Part shown: in pieces, positions 10,640 to 24,269 of the stretch
How positions within the stretch are numbered: position 1 is the stretch's first letter
Layout of the letters: every line of letters begins with the position of its first letter
Assembly (NCBI GenBank): GCA_029168955.1
Contig: JAPDOI010000294.1
Coordinates: 1-64,000 of the forward strand
Direction of reading: 5' to 3'
Source of the DNA: Aplectana chamaeleonis
Lineage: Eukaryota > Nematoda > Chromadorea > Rhabditida > Cosmocercidae
Length of the DNA stretch: 64,000 bases
Position numbers and translations under genes: made by a program
The notes under the pieces: model-generated
Seen by the model: the letters and a program-made list of their open reading frames with translations, nothing else
Database searches by the model: none
Told to the model about the DNA's origin: nothing

Positions 10640-12507
10640 TACACTTGATAAAAGGATTGCAGACGGACATGGAAATTTCATGTACTTGCATTCTGTGCAA
10701 CTCTTTCGGACCAATCTATATGATACGTACATAGTTGTTTGTAAGTAAGTAGGAGCTCAACATTGGGATTTTTTATTTATTCGGCACGCGGAACAAGCAC
10801 ATGTTATAAAAAAAAATTGGATCATGAAAAACAACCCCAGGAACTACAGTCAAAAACAAACAAACATACATAAAAGAAGCCCATTCGAATACGCATTTAG
10901 AACAGAAATGTAGACTTTGAGAGCCATTCGCATCCCAGCAAGCCTGCTAGGACATTCGGAGGTGGAATGTTAAACAAGCGAGTCAGCAGAAGAAGCTTCT
11001 TTGATTCCTGAACGTATGCAACATGCAATTTCTGATCCGCGGGGGGTATACGTGGACGGCTAGATCTCATCCTCATTTCGATTCCCTCTCTTCATAAGGG
11101 ATTCGGATGTCTACTAAGCTCAGAGCGACCTTTTTTTAGCTAGTTCCTTATGCATAAAGATAGTGTTCACGATGAAAACCATTTCATTGCTTCTGGAAAC
11201 AAGAATATCCAACGGGCTTTTTGGTTTCCTCTCGCTGATGAGCATTGATAAGAATAACCTATCGATAAGCTTTTTCTTTTGTTGGTGCATTCTACCGTAT
11301 CTAATAACATCATCTAAAATCAATAGTAAGGAGAAATCGGTAACCAACTAGACAAATAAGGAAAACCATTTTTGCGTTTTCTCAAGAGAGCAAAAGAACC
11401 TTGCGTGGATGTCCTTGATACTAGTAGTAAAAACTGTTATAACTTCTGCCTGATCCTAGACCATGAAAAGCGACAAGCTCAAATTGGAAAGTATACCTCA
11501 AGAATTGGATTTTTTCGTCCATCAAAATTTCGTTTAGGAGAGTTAATTGGGGTGCCGAACACGAATATAAGATCAGTTCTAATTTTTTCAGATTACCACG
11601 CTAGGTTACGGTGAAAAAAAAGACAATATTCCTACGGTGGCCTGCCGTAGCCGTGGGATAAATCAAACAGGCGAAATCATACTCGTCTTTACCATCCCAA
11701 ATAATGCTTTGGACGAAATTTGGGAGAAGGAAAAAAATCAATTTTTGGGGTTCACGGTACTTTGCTTGTATCTTTTTATGACCTACAAATAGGCCAGAAT
11801 CACCGATCTCGAAAGGTTTTTCGATCACTTCAAACTACGTTAACATGGTTTCCACTCCATGGTTAGTGGGTTTGCGCCGTCAAAGTTCTTACGGCTTCAA
11901 TGGCAAGATTTAATGTCTTCTTCCAGCGTGAGCCTCCAGATATTCTTATAACTTCTGTAAACTCCACAAGCTATTCACTTTGGTTTGTGTTTCGAATAAT
12001 TGACTTGTCCCATTGGCGCGGTTAGTAAGGTCTGAGGGAAGGGTCGCGCGATACGCGCGACAGACACTCTTCTCCGGACAGACTCCACGTATGTAGATAA
12101 GGGTTTTTAAAGCCCAATGGTATAACAGTGCAATGTTCTAGCATAAGCTCTGCGATTTAATACGAACCAAAAGTTATCGACAATGCTGGGCCAAGCTTGT
12201 ATTTTTCTATAAGAAGTAGTACTTCTGAAAAAAGGGATGGGAACCAAGGAACATTTCGTTTCTGAAATGCAGCTCCATTTCAGGTTGCCGACACATACAT
12301 ACATAGGTCTTGCTGCCAAAAAACCTCTTGTCGAATGGCTCAAGAACTTGCACGTTCAAACTGGCTCTGGGCGGCTCTGAAAACGATGAAACAAAGCTTC
12401 AAGCGTCATGTATCCATTCAAAAACAGGGCTGTGAAGTAGCAGTACCCTCTGGTTCCGAGACAAGTTTGTACTGTTCCCTCGCGCGCTTGTGCGTAGCAT
12501 GGGTAGT
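10640..12507. other. no gene or repeat recognised
   Basis: AT-rich. Open stretches of 75-94 codons on both strands, none with a family match. Phrases such as GGTGCCGAACACGAATATAAG near 11551 recall the internal motif of family P but are too short to call. Confidence 0.4.
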
Positions 12508-13410
12508 CTATAGTTGTACAATTTGGAAAAAAAAGTCGAACGCACGAAAATCGAAATTTTTCGTTCGAAAGGTTTCCAAACGAACGGCAATTGAAAAAAT
12601 TCGTTCAAGAAAATTTTGAACGAACGAAAATTAAAAAAATTTCGTTCGAAAGTTTTTCGAAATTTCGGAGGTCGAACGAATAAATTGTGAACCATATCGA
12701 AATTTCAATTTTTTCGTAAGTCGTTCTAAATTTTGAAATTTTTTGAGTTTCGTTCGAACTTCGCTAACTTTTTTCGATACTCCTTCGAAATTTCGGACTT
12801 TTTCTGGAAACCGAACTCAACGCTCTATTTACACCGCTCAGTCAGAGAAAAAGAATGAATATTCCACTCGTGTTCGATGTCTAGTCAAGTCGCGAGCATG
12901 TATGTGTTGCCTTTCTCCCTTATTTCAAGCAGTTCGAAGTGATGTTTATCGGGCCTATGATGGCGAAGTCTCCTAATCAGTGCCATATTTTGTCATGACC
13001 GATAGCTCCGCAGCTTGCTGCGCTCAAACTCACTAGAGCAGGAAAGACTATATTTCCCGGTCCCAAGCACAACTCGTTCAAGCAGTTGTTCGCTCACGTT
13101 TACGGCGATTCGGACCAAGCAATAACGAAATAGCGTAACCAAAGGCTCAAGGAGCGTTTTCAAACTCGAACAAAATTTCGAAAAAAATTTCGAACAATCA
13201 GATTTCGAACGAACGAAAATTGAAAAAAATTCGCTCGATAGAAATTCGAACAAACGAAAATCAAAAAAAAAATCGTTTGACGAAATTTCGAACGATTGAA
13301 ATTTGGATAAAATTTGTACTACAAAATTTCGAACGAGCGAAAACGAACGCAAAAAATTTCGAAAACTCTTTCAATTTTTTTTCGCAAAGTTCGTTCGTGT
13401 ACCACTATAG
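12508..13410. mobile_element. 903-bp TIR element, TTCGTTCGAAATTT arms (family J)
   Basis: Starts CTATAGTTGTACA and ends TGTACCACTATAG. Both arms (12530-12800, 13145-13400) are many copies of TCGTTCGAAATTTTTT and its complement. The centre (12810-13140) is not repetitive. Its length and end match the 21.0-kb element although the arm motifs differ. Confidence 0.7.
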
Positions 13411-13414
13411 TAGA

Positions 13415-14904
13415 GACAGCGAAAAATTTGGGGAGAAGGAGACGCAGCGTACGCGTGCAGACGCACGAGGTGAACGGAAATAAATTCCACTCGGAAACAG
13501 AGGATACATATTCTGTTCAAAAAACATTTCCATGCAAAGTTCAACTGGATGGAGGTCTGAAAAATATTGGTTCTTGAATTTCTGGAAGGGGAAATACAGT
13601 ATGCGGTTTTTCACAGAGTACTGTTCTTCTCGGCACGAAATTCTGGTCCCTAGTTGTAGACAGCTGCTGTTGCGACGCGCTCTTGATGCGAAATCTTACC
13701 GGGGCCACCGTTATTCCTGCCGGGACCACATGGTTCCTGCACGAATATCTTGTAGCTGCGGCCGCCCGCAGTTGCAGACCGAAATTTAAATCCGGTAAAG
13801 AAAGTATGCATTTCAATATGTGTACGTAAACACAGGAAAATTTTGAATTTCACCTGCATCCATTAGGGATACTGGTGGTCGAGAGAAGGAAGGATCTAGC
13901 AGCGAGTGAAAGCCTTATATGACTGCAGCTGTTTGGGTAGGCGCTGGTTCTAGTTTCAAACGATCTTCGCTATTTATTCGTGGTAGTGTAACATCAGGCA
14001 TTGAAGTCAGACTTCGAGTCGTAACATACTGGTCCTGATCACATATAAACATACTTTATCATTTCGACGCAAGGTACGTAGCCGTGAGCGTAATGAGTGC
14101 AAACTCGACTAACTGGATACTTCGGGGTGAGGGAGGAGAAGGCATAGCATTGAATGTAGGATGTACGGAGGAGGGTTCTTGGTGGAGGCTTCAAGACTGG
14201 TGAAGCTCAACAACGCACCGACGATGAATTCGGAATGTCGATGCTGAAAATATCGCACAGGGAGTTATTATACATTCGAGATGCCAGTTTCAGCCGAGAG
14301 AGGCAATGCGAGAGGACTGGATTGCCTGTAACGTGGTTTGTGTTTTTTTGTAGCCAGACGCCTCACTCTGTCCATGTGATGATGAGTTTAAACTGCCCTC
14401 TAAATTGCTTTCAGAGTATAGAAATCACTACGATCGCATTCTCTTCTGGCGCGGTTTGCTGACAGACCGTATAAGCAAAACGCTCACCACACGCAGTCAT
14501 GCATCAAACTGCTGAAATTATGCGCTCGATAAAAAAGTGCGCTCATCCATTGCCTCCTAAACCGGGATTCGATAACGTGACGTTGTTGCATGAGTGCGTA
14601 AAGAAATACATCAATTGTCGGCAGAAGCCGTAACTAGGGAAATACTGGAGGACGTTGAGTCTGTTCCAAACACAAAGGTTGAGAAAAATAGAGAACGGCA
14701 TTTCCGATAGCACGGAAAAGGCCACATTTTATGACTTTGCAGTTATTTCAAAGTTAGATTAGACGAATTCACTGCGAAGGTTGCCAAGAGAACATCAGCG
14801 AAGGAAGGCGGTGTAGTGAACCTTCGCTTCAGCTGTGATTTGTAATTAGCAATAACTACTGTCGGCACGGATCGCACTTATACTCTGCCTTCACTGTAGA
14901 AGAT
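13415..14904. other. no gene recognised
   Basis: Unique-looking sequence. 13675-13790 is GC-rich with CTGCCGGGACCACATGG-like short palindromic words, but no clear TIR. Confidence 0.4.
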
Positions 14905-15000
14905 TGACGCGAACTTGGTGCCGTATGTTATAACACACGTGCACCGAGTTGGCGTCAACCTTCGTTAGGGAACGCAAAGTATATGTGCGAGCTGTGCCAG
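14905..15000. repeat. family N dyad repeat, copy 3
   Basis: GACGCGAACTTGGTGCCGTA-TGTTATAACA-CACGTGCACCGAGTTGGCGTC is a palindrome of about 50 bp centred near 14931, followed by TTAGGGAACGCAAAGTAT. Confidence 0.6.
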
Positions 15001-15026
15001 AGGTCCTACGTAGAATTTCATTCCTT

Positions 15027-15598
15027 GAACGCACTGGTCGCGATCAGGAAGTTGCGGAGAAAACAATAACAATCAGCTTGATTCGCAAACGACTACAAGA
15101 CCACGAAGGTTCCGCGGTAAGAAACGAGCTATAAATACAAAGGGTTATTAAGATCCTAAGTTGCCAATACGTGCACACATGCACAGCCCCGCCCAAAAAG
15201 GTCGCAGTCTAATGCGGAGCAGTCGAAAATCGTCGACATTCAGGGGAGAAATAGATGCAAATTTACCTAATAAAACAGTTAAACAATGAAAGCAAGCACT
15301 TCAGTCAATGTTTTTGGCTGGATAAGAACATAAATTTTAAAGCAGATCAGTCCGAAGGCTATTGTTCATTGATTGAAATTCAATTTCAAGCCAGCTGATG
15401 TTCTTGATATTACAGATCATCAATGCCGATGATGTGCAGTGGGCTCGTTCTCCGTCAAAAGACAAGAAAGTTCAGGCTTCAAATTTGGCCTGGAACAGCG
15501 TTTTTTTCGCGATTTTTTCTTATAGGTTCTACTACTCTATCAGGAAAGGGTTCTGGAGAGGAAAAGAAGACAAGCATATTTCATTGCGACCACTGCTT
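15027..15598 (+). mobile_element. TTAA-type element, subfamily II, decayed copy
   Basis: Shares AAGATCCTAAGTTGCCA, ACACATGCACAG, AATCGTCGACATTCAGGGG, ATTTCAAGCCAGCTGATGTT, GATCATCAATGCCGATGATG and GCGACCACTGCTTTC with the 30.0- and 32.6-kb copies. The left end is damaged. Confidence 0.65.
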
Positions 15599-15599
15599 T

Positions 15600-17400
15600 C
15601 AAGTGATTTTTAACAGCCAGGTCGAGAGCGTGAAATCGTTCCAAACGGATTCGTCCTCTGGATTTCCCGAAGTATGCGGGGTGCTTCCCCCAGTATATGC
15701 GTGTGCCTAATCACCACGAGTGGTCTGTAATTCACTTACTTGAACCTATTCTACGTAAAGTACCGAATTTTGGAGCATCAAGTCGGATTTTCTTCACAAA
15801 AGCATAATATCGCGGAAGTTTCTGGACCCCTTACTAACAAAAACAATACGAGAGCATAAAGCTGTAAACCAAAAACGGCCGAGGTCATTTCTAAGGAACC
15901 CGCATTTTCGGCAGTTCTAGTATTTCGTGAACACATATTTATGCACAGGGGGCGTTCTGCAACTTTGTGTTTAATGCGGTTGGGATTCTTCAAAGATTCT
16001 GGTAGTTCCCCCTCATTTTTGAGAGAATCGATAATCGATCGATTTTATCGGATCCCAGGAAAAATTCTTAAAATGGCTACAGATCGATAAAAAGTCTTTG
16101 GGTGAACTTAGAGTCTCTTTGTAGGACTTATCTTAGTGAATGGAAGGCCTGCAGCGGTAGATCGTCGCGCGCGATCGAAACCCCGCCCTCCGGTGGTGTC
16201 GCGAACGTCGCATGCCGCCGCAATGATCGCACCTCTTCAATTCATTAGTCGAATCTTCACTGGGGGACCATCTGTTTTGAATGACCCCAGAGAAACGAAG
16301 AAAAGGTCACGGAGGCTGCCATTTCAAGCACCGACCGTAGTTACTTTTAGGTTACGGCACTTTCATATTCTTTCGGTATCCGAAGATCTCGACGGCATTT
16401 CCTCTACTCCAAAATGATCTTGTATGAACAGATCTTTTCGTTCTCATGAGGGAATGAGGAACGATTACAGAAGCCGACTACGAGGCGACAAAACTTAATT
16501 TATAAAAAATGGAGGCATTTCAGATTTTTTTCAAACCATTTGTCTCCTCAAAAATCAGGGAATTCCGAGACAAAGGTTCGAGAGAAGAACAGAATTTTCA
16601 AGGTGTCTCGGCACTCGCATATGTCGGTGTGGTTAGATTAAAGATCTTGGCACCATATTTAAGAAGCACCCGCAGCTTCGAAAAAGGCATTCTACCGAAG
16701 ATGGTGCTTTCTTTAGTTGATGTCAGTTACAATGTCGGCCAGCGCGGCATCGGCTCAGTGGCTAGCAATCATGTTGCGGCAGCGTTTCGCGATTCCTTGC
16801 ATATGGCGATTGTTGAACGGGTCGTCCTACTCAATTGTGCTTCGCATGTAACGGATAATTGCGAACGACGCCACTTCCTTCGAGGGTAATCACACCTCGC
16901 GAGGGAACCGTCCGCCAAGCACTACGCAGAATATTGTCACGCGCGATTGTGAACATGCTATCGTTTCTGGAAGAGAAGACTTTCTGTCACGCTGCGGCGC
17001 GTTTAACTGCCGCAGAAAATAAAATAATGAAATAAAAGACTGTGCACAAAGCCGGAAGCTCCGCATTAGCCTTGCGTCTGCAAACTGTAATGGACCTTCG
17101 GCATTTTGTTGAATTTGGGTGTGTATCATGGAATAATTAGCCAAGGCCATTTGGTCAAGACTTCTCTTATAGAGATGATGAATCAGTGTAGGCCGCCGAA
17201 CCTTTCGGGCCTGCAGCATTTGTAGCTACTCGCGTCCAGGTACTACAAAACGTTACCACAGAGGACCAATAGATACTACCAATGACTTGTGCACTCGTAG
17301 GCTCTCTAAAACATCCTGGATACTCCTTGTGCATTAATTCAAATTTATTTGTCTGCTGATCTCATATTTCTACCGCCTTCATGCTCGTCATCGACTAGCT
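15600..17400. other. no gene or repeat recognised
   Basis: The longest open frame (16509-16889, 126 codons, +) has no recognisable domain and no exon-like borders that I trust. A cluster of GATCGAT words lies at 16025-16090. Confidence 0.4.
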
Positions 17401-17668
17401 AAAGTGTGCCCGAATGAAAATGGCGGCCGGCGTGCTTGGCAGGCGGCCGTCGCATGTGCCGCCCTCGGACGAGTGTTGGATCACAACGACGGCTGTCCCC
17501 TCTCCCACCGTTTGCAGAGCGCAGTGCTTGTTGCCAGCCGGTGCCGGCCACACTCGTAGTCGATGGCGGTGGGAACTTTTCGCATGCTCGTCCGAAAGCG
17601 GCGAACGCGACGGCCGGCTGCCAAGCACGCCGGCCGCATGGGCCGCCATTCTCAATCGGACGCACCTT
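17401..17668 (+). mobile_element. 268-bp TIR element, family D, copy 1
   Basis: AAAGTGTGCCCGAATGAAAA ... CAATCGGACGCACCTT, with T on the left and A on the right, consistent with a TA target. The TIRs extend through GCCGGCGTGCTTGGCAGGC/complement for about 60 bp. Almost exactly the reverse of 33737-34013. Confidence 0.8.
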
Positions 17669-17669
17669 A

Positions 17670-18835
17670 TGTATCCCATGTTAGTTGTTGTATCAGAAGA
17701 TCAGTGGCCGTAAAATCGGCAAAGGTCTTCTGATATTGCACAATGGGCCATCTAGAAGGAATGGACAAGAATCGTCTTCTTCTCATTGCTTCTCGTTAGG
17801 AAGGATGACCTTGATCATGGTCTTCATAGGCCGGATTCATCAATCACTATTGGTCTGATACTCCCGTAAACGGAATCGCAAGTACGGCAAATCGATCAAC
17901 ACGCTCGCGGACCATTTGAGCGGACAGACTCACTCGAAAGGACGCTACCCAACTTTGCTATTTCACGGCTTCCTGGACCTCAAAATTTCACTAGATGACA
18001 AGGAACAGAGGTGAGAGATTTATCGGCCTTTCCACTTCTTGGTATGTATGTACCTATATGGCATGAAAAAGTCGGTGTCAGCTCTCTGTCAGTACTAAAT
18101 AATGGAAATGTGTTGCGGAAGGGTGTGAAGATTGTTGCGCTGCAATTTTTTTTTAGCTTCCGCTGTTCTTCTCATTGTTCTGAAGTGGCCCACACAACAG
18201 AGGCTCGAATTTCAACAGGATAAGACCAGTGGCCGAATTCGTGAAACCACGGGAGCCTCCTAAGGAAGTTTAAATCCAGCTGATGTACTACTAAAATCAT
18301 ACATATGTGGTGGGCGGACTTCCCTTCAAGGAGACCCCCACAGAATCCACCTTAGCTACCTCGACAGCAGATTGGTTCGGACACCATGAGATATATTTTC
18401 TGCACTGACAGATGAGCAGCTCTGGCATGAACCTAATAGCGAATCTCCGAAGGACTCTGATCAACAAGGTCTGCAAGCAGGAAGGATCTCAGCAAAGGTT
18501 GAAGTGGGCAAGAATGCAAATGCAGCGGAACTAGGAGGGGATGCTCGCATCGCCGTAGTGATTTTCTCGCGGGAAAAACACGCTAGGTGTTGATCACCTA
18601 ATTCAAAAGTGAAATTCGTTAGTGTTTCAATGTAATCCTGCTTTCTTCGAAAACTTCTGTACGATCGGCGCGGTTTACTATAGAGCATCTTCTCCAAAAA
18701 CTTTGTGAAATTTAAAGATAAAACTTTCTACATTTTCGCCGAAATTAGTGCGAATCCTCTGAATTTGGACCTGACGGAAATTTTTGACGAGCACTGTATG
18801 TAGTTGTCGCAATGAACTATGCTCTTATTCTTTGA
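17670..18835. other. no gene recognised; one short repeat (18238-18345)
   Basis: Otherwise unremarkable, with open frames up to 78 codons. Confidence 0.4.
18238..18345. repeat. family U short foldback, copy 2
   Basis: GTGAAACCACGGGAGCCTCC ... CTTCCCTTCAAGGAGACCCC. Weaker inverted pairing than at 5727. Confidence 0.4.
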
Positions 18836-19262
18836 AGGCAGCGTTCACGATGATCATCCTCGTTGAATTTACACAGTGAAATGGTAGGCGAGAAGGATCC
18901 TAGGCTCCCAGTGTCGAAAGAACGGTAGAAAACGAGCCAGGAGCGGCAAAATAACGGCTGCAAGCAAGCGTTTTGGTGCCCCAGATCAGCCCCTCAAAAA
19001 GAACAAATGAAGACCCAGATTACAGGAATGATCAAGTCATGGAAGTGCAGATAAGTGAGCTGATTGCTTCATTGCACTGATAGGTATCATCCTTCTAGCG
19101 GTCAATTCCTCCACGCTCAAAAATCAACGTAAACAAGAGAGGGCCTATTTTGGCTCAAAAACGCGTCTTTCGTGTCCTTTTTAGCGCGTCTTGCTATACA
19201 GGGCCCCAGACCTTCCGTAAACCGCGGAGCTATCGGAAGTGAAGTTTTTCGTGAACACTGGA
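18836..19262. mobile_element. decayed TTAA-type element
   Basis: AGGCAGCGTTCACGATGATC at the left and TTTTTCGTGAACACTGG at the right. The interior matches no other copy that I can recognise. Confidence 0.5.
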
Positions 19263-21041
19263 TTTAACAATTGAATACTTTTTACCCATATTCTCTAGAG
19301 ATTCTCGAGGTTAAAGAAATGGGAGTTCATAAAGAATCTGGCTGCGTAAAGGTGAGAGATTTGCAACCATTAATAGCTGCGGAGATATTTCAATGGTTTG
19401 ACACTGAAAAAGCCGATTCAGAATTATACGTTTTTTCATGATGAGGACTAATTGTTACCAATCTATTGCTATTTCCTACTGGTAGCTTTAAGGTTCAAGT
19501 GTAGGCGAAAATTGAATAGCTTGAATTTTTCTCGTACTAATTCGAAACGAGATTTCGCCGCTTTGCGCAGAGCGCGAGAGAGTTTCCGGCCTTTTCCTAC
19601 TCTGGCCAGACGACAGCACTCGGTTGCAACCTCAAACTAAAAGGGATTGTTGTCTTTCGTAGCATTCCTTCAAAGAGAGTTCGTTCGCCTGTAACTTGTC
19701 TCTTTGTATTAACAACCATCTACGTTGTACAGCGAGAGTGTTGATGTTCTGCATTTTTTCCTAGAAAACAATTTATTCTGCTCACCAGGACTGTTTCCTT
19801 TTCCGTAACTGGAAAAAAGGAAATTGAAATGCTGAAATCTAATGACTCCAGTTTAGCCTTGACTTTTTTCATCAGGTTTACAACTGCTTTTGTTTTTCTT
19901 GTTTCTTTGTTGACAATACTTTTGGTGCTTCATCAACCTTTTCTGAGCGATAGAATTTTTGAAGACAAGAATTTATTCAAGAATGAGGCGTTCAGGACGA
20001 TCAGTCTTATACGTGTTCTGTAATGGAAGGAAACGAAAGTTTGAAAGGGTGTATGCAAAACTATTCCCATCGAAACCGGTAGTAGTTTGGAAATTAATGG
20101 AAAACTTTTCCTGATGGCTTCCATTTCAGACCAACACGAATGCAAAACATATGTAGACATCCAATGTTATTCTGGGGATACTCAAAGAACCACAGAAAGC
20201 TCCAAAGTGCGGGTTACTTACAAACTAGTTTTATGACTTCCCTTGTGACAAGTGGAGATGAGAAAAAAAATTCGATAATTCAAAAAGCTTTTTTCTCCAG
20301 AAATGGGAAACACAAAATATTGAGCGGAAAGGAGGATAACGGGTCACTAAACGCGAAAAAAGTTAGTATCACAGCTAAGGTTTTCACAACACGTAAGTAA
20401 CTTTCCTCATCTCTATGTAGTGTTGTCCATGGCATATTCCATAGCACTGCTTAAAGATTTCTCATCGGAACCTCCTTCTTTCGTACACTCCATTTCGAAG
20501 CAAAATATAGTTTTTGCAATTTGGCAGAAGCATGCACGCAGCACTCGACCCACGATTTCGTACGGACTTCCTCGCATGGTATCACGTAAGCTGATCAGGC
20601 TATTTTTCTTTAATTTTCCTCAGTTTTTCTCATGTTCAATTTCGGATTCAGCTCGATTAGCTTGTGGTAAGATCAGTGGGCAAAGCTTGTTTTCCAATGT
20701 TACTGTTTCAAAAATGCGGAAATTGTCGGCAAGGGTGGGATCGATTAAAACGTGGTTAGCTTTTTCTTATTTTTGGGCTTCCATTCAAGTTAAACACACA
20801 ATGTGCTTTCCGTTGATGGCCCACAACTTCTTATGCACCGTTTTTTGTAAGCATACCCCTTTCCCAATGTTCCAAGCCCTGGCCGGTCCGAATTATGAAC
20901 AAAACAAAACAGACAAAAGACTCCAGACAAGGCTAATATTCAGAAAAAAGGTGCTGAAGAAGTCATGGGCCAACAACAGAAAATAAAACGGGGTTTAATT
21001 TGAGTGAAAACACAAAGAAAAATCAGTCACGTCGATACGAA
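19263..21041. other. no gene recognised; includes a 188-codon open frame
   Basis: 20420-20986 (+) is the longest open frame of the window without repeat content. Its translation has no family resemblance, no clear domain or signal, and no splice partners that I can find. I do not call it a gene, but it is the one open frame here worth a database search. Confidence 0.35.
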
Positions 21042-21938
21042 CTATAGTTGTGCCCTGGGCGAAATGACGGAATATCGAATAGATTCGAATGACCCTTTTT
21101 TTTGAGGTCCGATTTTTGAGTAGATTTGAATATCCCCTTTTTTGACGTCCGATTTTTGAATATATTCGAATGGCCTCTTTTTTTGAGGTTCGATTTTTGA
21201 ACATATTCGAATGACCCCCTTTTTTCGAGGTCCGAATTTTGAATAGATTCGAATAAAATCGATTCGAATATATTCGAATAATTTCAAAGCGACAGATTGA
21301 AAACAGGCCAGGTGAGGTGGCAGCCGATCCTCTACTTCGAGTTGAGACTTCGAGGTGACGTAGCCCTGGTATACTCCGTACACTTGTTATCCGAAAATAA
21401 TTTTTCGGATAATGGATCGATTCAGATAATGCCGATTATAAATTTCGCGGATATTGGTTCGATTCAGATAATGCGTTTTTTCGAATTTTCGGATATCGGA
21501 TTATCCGAATCTCGTATATCCGGTCGGATATCCGAAAGAGAAAGACGTGGGAATAATGTAGTACAGCCGAAAAAAGTGAGCGAAACCGGCCCCGCCCTAC
21601 GAGGCGACTCCCAAGCGAATGTCAGGGGCAATGGAACATACGGTCAGACACCGCACACTATAAATAGCGGCGACGGGGCAAAGTTATTCAAAACCATTCG
21701 AAATTATGACTATTCGAATGAATAATCGAATAGTAGGCTTCGATAATTGAATAGATTCGCATACCCCATTTTTTGAGGTCCGTTTATTGAATACATTCGA
21801 ATACCCCCTTTTTTGAGATCCGATTTTTGAATGGTATTCGAATAGTGCAATTTTAGAAATTCCGATAATGAATAGGTATCCGAATGACAATTATTCGAAT
21901 ACGTCGATTCGAATCTATTCGAATGGCAAAACTATAAG
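21042..21938. mobile_element. 897-bp TIR element, ATTCGAAT arms (family K)
   Basis: Starts CTATAGTTGTGCC and ends GGCAAAACTATAAG. The arms repeat a ~38-bp unit: TTTTTTGAGGTCCGATTTTTG + AATAGATTCGAAT. An inner block (21390-21540) repeats GGATAATCGATTCAGATAAT-like sequence. The centre holds CTATAAATAGCGGCGACGGGG. No transposase. Confidence 0.7.
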
Positions 21939-22059
21939 ACGAACCCATCTAATTTCCCACGAGTTCTGCTAATAAACTTACTCCTTTTATCGAAGTGGGA
22001 ATACCGTCCGCTGTTGCGAAACTCTTGTATACAATTCAGAAAAAAATTCCAACCATGGA

Positions 22060-22140
22060 GTTGATTACTGCGAAACTTACTGTAGCTTTAGTGGAAATAC
22101 TCAGCCGCACAACCCCCTTTTTTGCGTTGCCGTGGGCAAC
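22060..22140 (+). repeat. repeat X, fragment
   Basis: GCGAAACTTACTGTAGC...AGTGGAAATACTCAGCCGCAC followed by GTTGCCGTGG resembles the central part of the family. Only about 80 bp can be recognised. Confidence 0.4.
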
Positions 22141-23844
22141 GGATATGCGGGTAACCACAATTGCAGACTGACCGTTTTGGATTCCCTTTCGACGGTGCAC
22201 TTTGCGCCCATACATTCCGACCCATCAGGTTTTAGATGCGAATTCCACTGAGCTAGGAGGGCGAGACACTATCTTTATATCCCAACTGTAGAGTCAAAAA
22301 GTTTTGAGATGTTTTGGAGGGACATGAGCGAGAAAACCCTCACAGAGAACCAGTAATTCTGAGGTGAAGAATCTAATGTATTTTTACTTGGAGGATTTCT
22401 GTACTTCTTTTATTCTTTCCAACTTTTCTAGAGTAACAGGTATGTGTGTACACAAACGGAGTAGAGCTCAAAGGCGATCTTGCACTTTTTTCTATGTTCA
22501 CTAGAGTATCTGCCTCTCCACAATTTTTGGAAAAGCACTTCAACTGCAGAGGAGAAACAACCTCAGCGTCAAGCTTTTTCAGGTACTCGCTTACACTTTC
22601 CATTTCGTGACATTAATGGAAGCCACAATTGAGAAATAGTGCTTCGTTTTTATCAGCCCAGCAATACCTCAATTAGACCTGATTTAGAGCACGGCTAAAA
22701 CTTTTGCGCATCAAGGCGGTATAATTGAAAAGGAGTACCAGTTGAACATCGGACTCTAGACCACAAAGGCGAGTTATGTCGATACCCAAAAGCGGTAACT
22801 GCCTTTTCCCGACGAAACTCTGAAAAGATGTTCGGAGAGGGATTTAGCTCGGAAACGTTAAAGAGAGAGCATCAGCTCCACATTTAACAGACAGAATTCA
22901 TATCTCCAATTCGATTTTTTGTTTCGGTGAGCAATGACTTCCAAAAAGTTCCATACTTTGTAAATGTATGTAGCCGACGTAGAATTGTTTGTCAGTTCGG
23001 TGTACACATTGTCCTCAGTCTGCGTCTCTCTGAGTCTGTGCATGCATCGCATTCTCTATGTCTTCTCGTCTTCGCCAAAATACTTTGAAATGATGAATGC
23101 CCATGTGTCCTCTGTGTATTTGCAGATCATGTTAGTAGAAAGGTACTTCCAGTTTTGCCAAGAGGAAGGACCAAACCCAAAATTTTCATCTTACTTTTGC
23201 TGATTCCTCTGAAGTAGCGGAAAATGGAGGTTTTGAGCAGGATTATGAATGTACATGCTACTGTCAGGTCTACGTTGGAACGGAGTTCCCATTTCTACCA
23301 GGCATGCACGCGCAGAGTAATGGAAGGAACCAGCGAGAGAGCAGGGAAGCCGGTGGGAGCGTTGTGCGAGCACACACGCCACATACCTTTTCGTTACTCT
23401 AATGTTTCAAAGGAATTTTCAATTCACCCATCTGTCGCATTCTAAAGCAAAGCAGACTACTAAAAATTTATTCTTTATTTATTGTAGCTGTCTGTGTATC
23501 AGTTGTTTTTTCTGATATACATGTATGTTCACAGCTCCAAGATCATTGATTCACAAACTTGTTTTTATCGAAAATATACATCCTCCAAGAGACACTATTT
23601 AAGCCATGGGGAAAGTAAACACTCGAACTTATCCACAAGTTTCCACTACTTCCAACAAACAACCGAGGCTCAGTTGTGAACGTACAACATCTGGAAAAAA
23701 GAGCCAAAAGGCCAATGTTGGCAACATAAGCATTTTTGACCGTAACTTTACCAGTGCTCACGAGCACTTCGAAGCGAGTTGTGGTTGAACGACTCTCTTG
23801 TAGCCAACTTTGCTGATTTTGACCTTTTTCTCCCGATAGTCACA
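22141..23844. other. no gene or clear repeat recognised
   Basis: AT-rich, with many short open frames under 80 codons. Confidence 0.4.
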
Positions 23845-23945
23845 GCGGTTTTGAGCAGTCCACGGAAAAAGGCGGTTGTGCGTTTGCATATTTCCACTGA
23901 GCATGCTGTAGGTTGTGCCACAAACGACGACCAAATTGTAATTTT
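23845..23945 (-). repeat. repeat X, partial copy
   Basis: CCACGGAAAAAGGCGGTTGT, TTTCCACTGAGCATGCTGTA and GGTTGTGCCACAAACGACG are complementary to the 24.3-kb copy. Confidence 0.55.
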
Positions 23946-24269
23946 TTGTCCTAAACTTTAAAGAGAAATCATGGTAAAATTGAAAAATGATGAGCTTCCC
24001 ACCTACACAAACATTATCAGTATACCTGAAGTCTTTAAAATGAATACAAGCAGGAATTCCCAATAAAATTTTCTCGATTACCTCCATTTTTTGTAGTCCT
24101 TCGCTTTTGCTTGTTATTCCTACATACGTATGTCCTCTGTTTCCGAGTGTGACTTAGTTTTGTTCGTCGCGTGCGTCTGCGTCTCCTTCTACCAACAATT
24201 TCGCGCTGGCTCTACCCTCGCTCCGCACCAGCGCGCGAGGGAACAGAGTAAATCAGGCTCGGAACCAGA

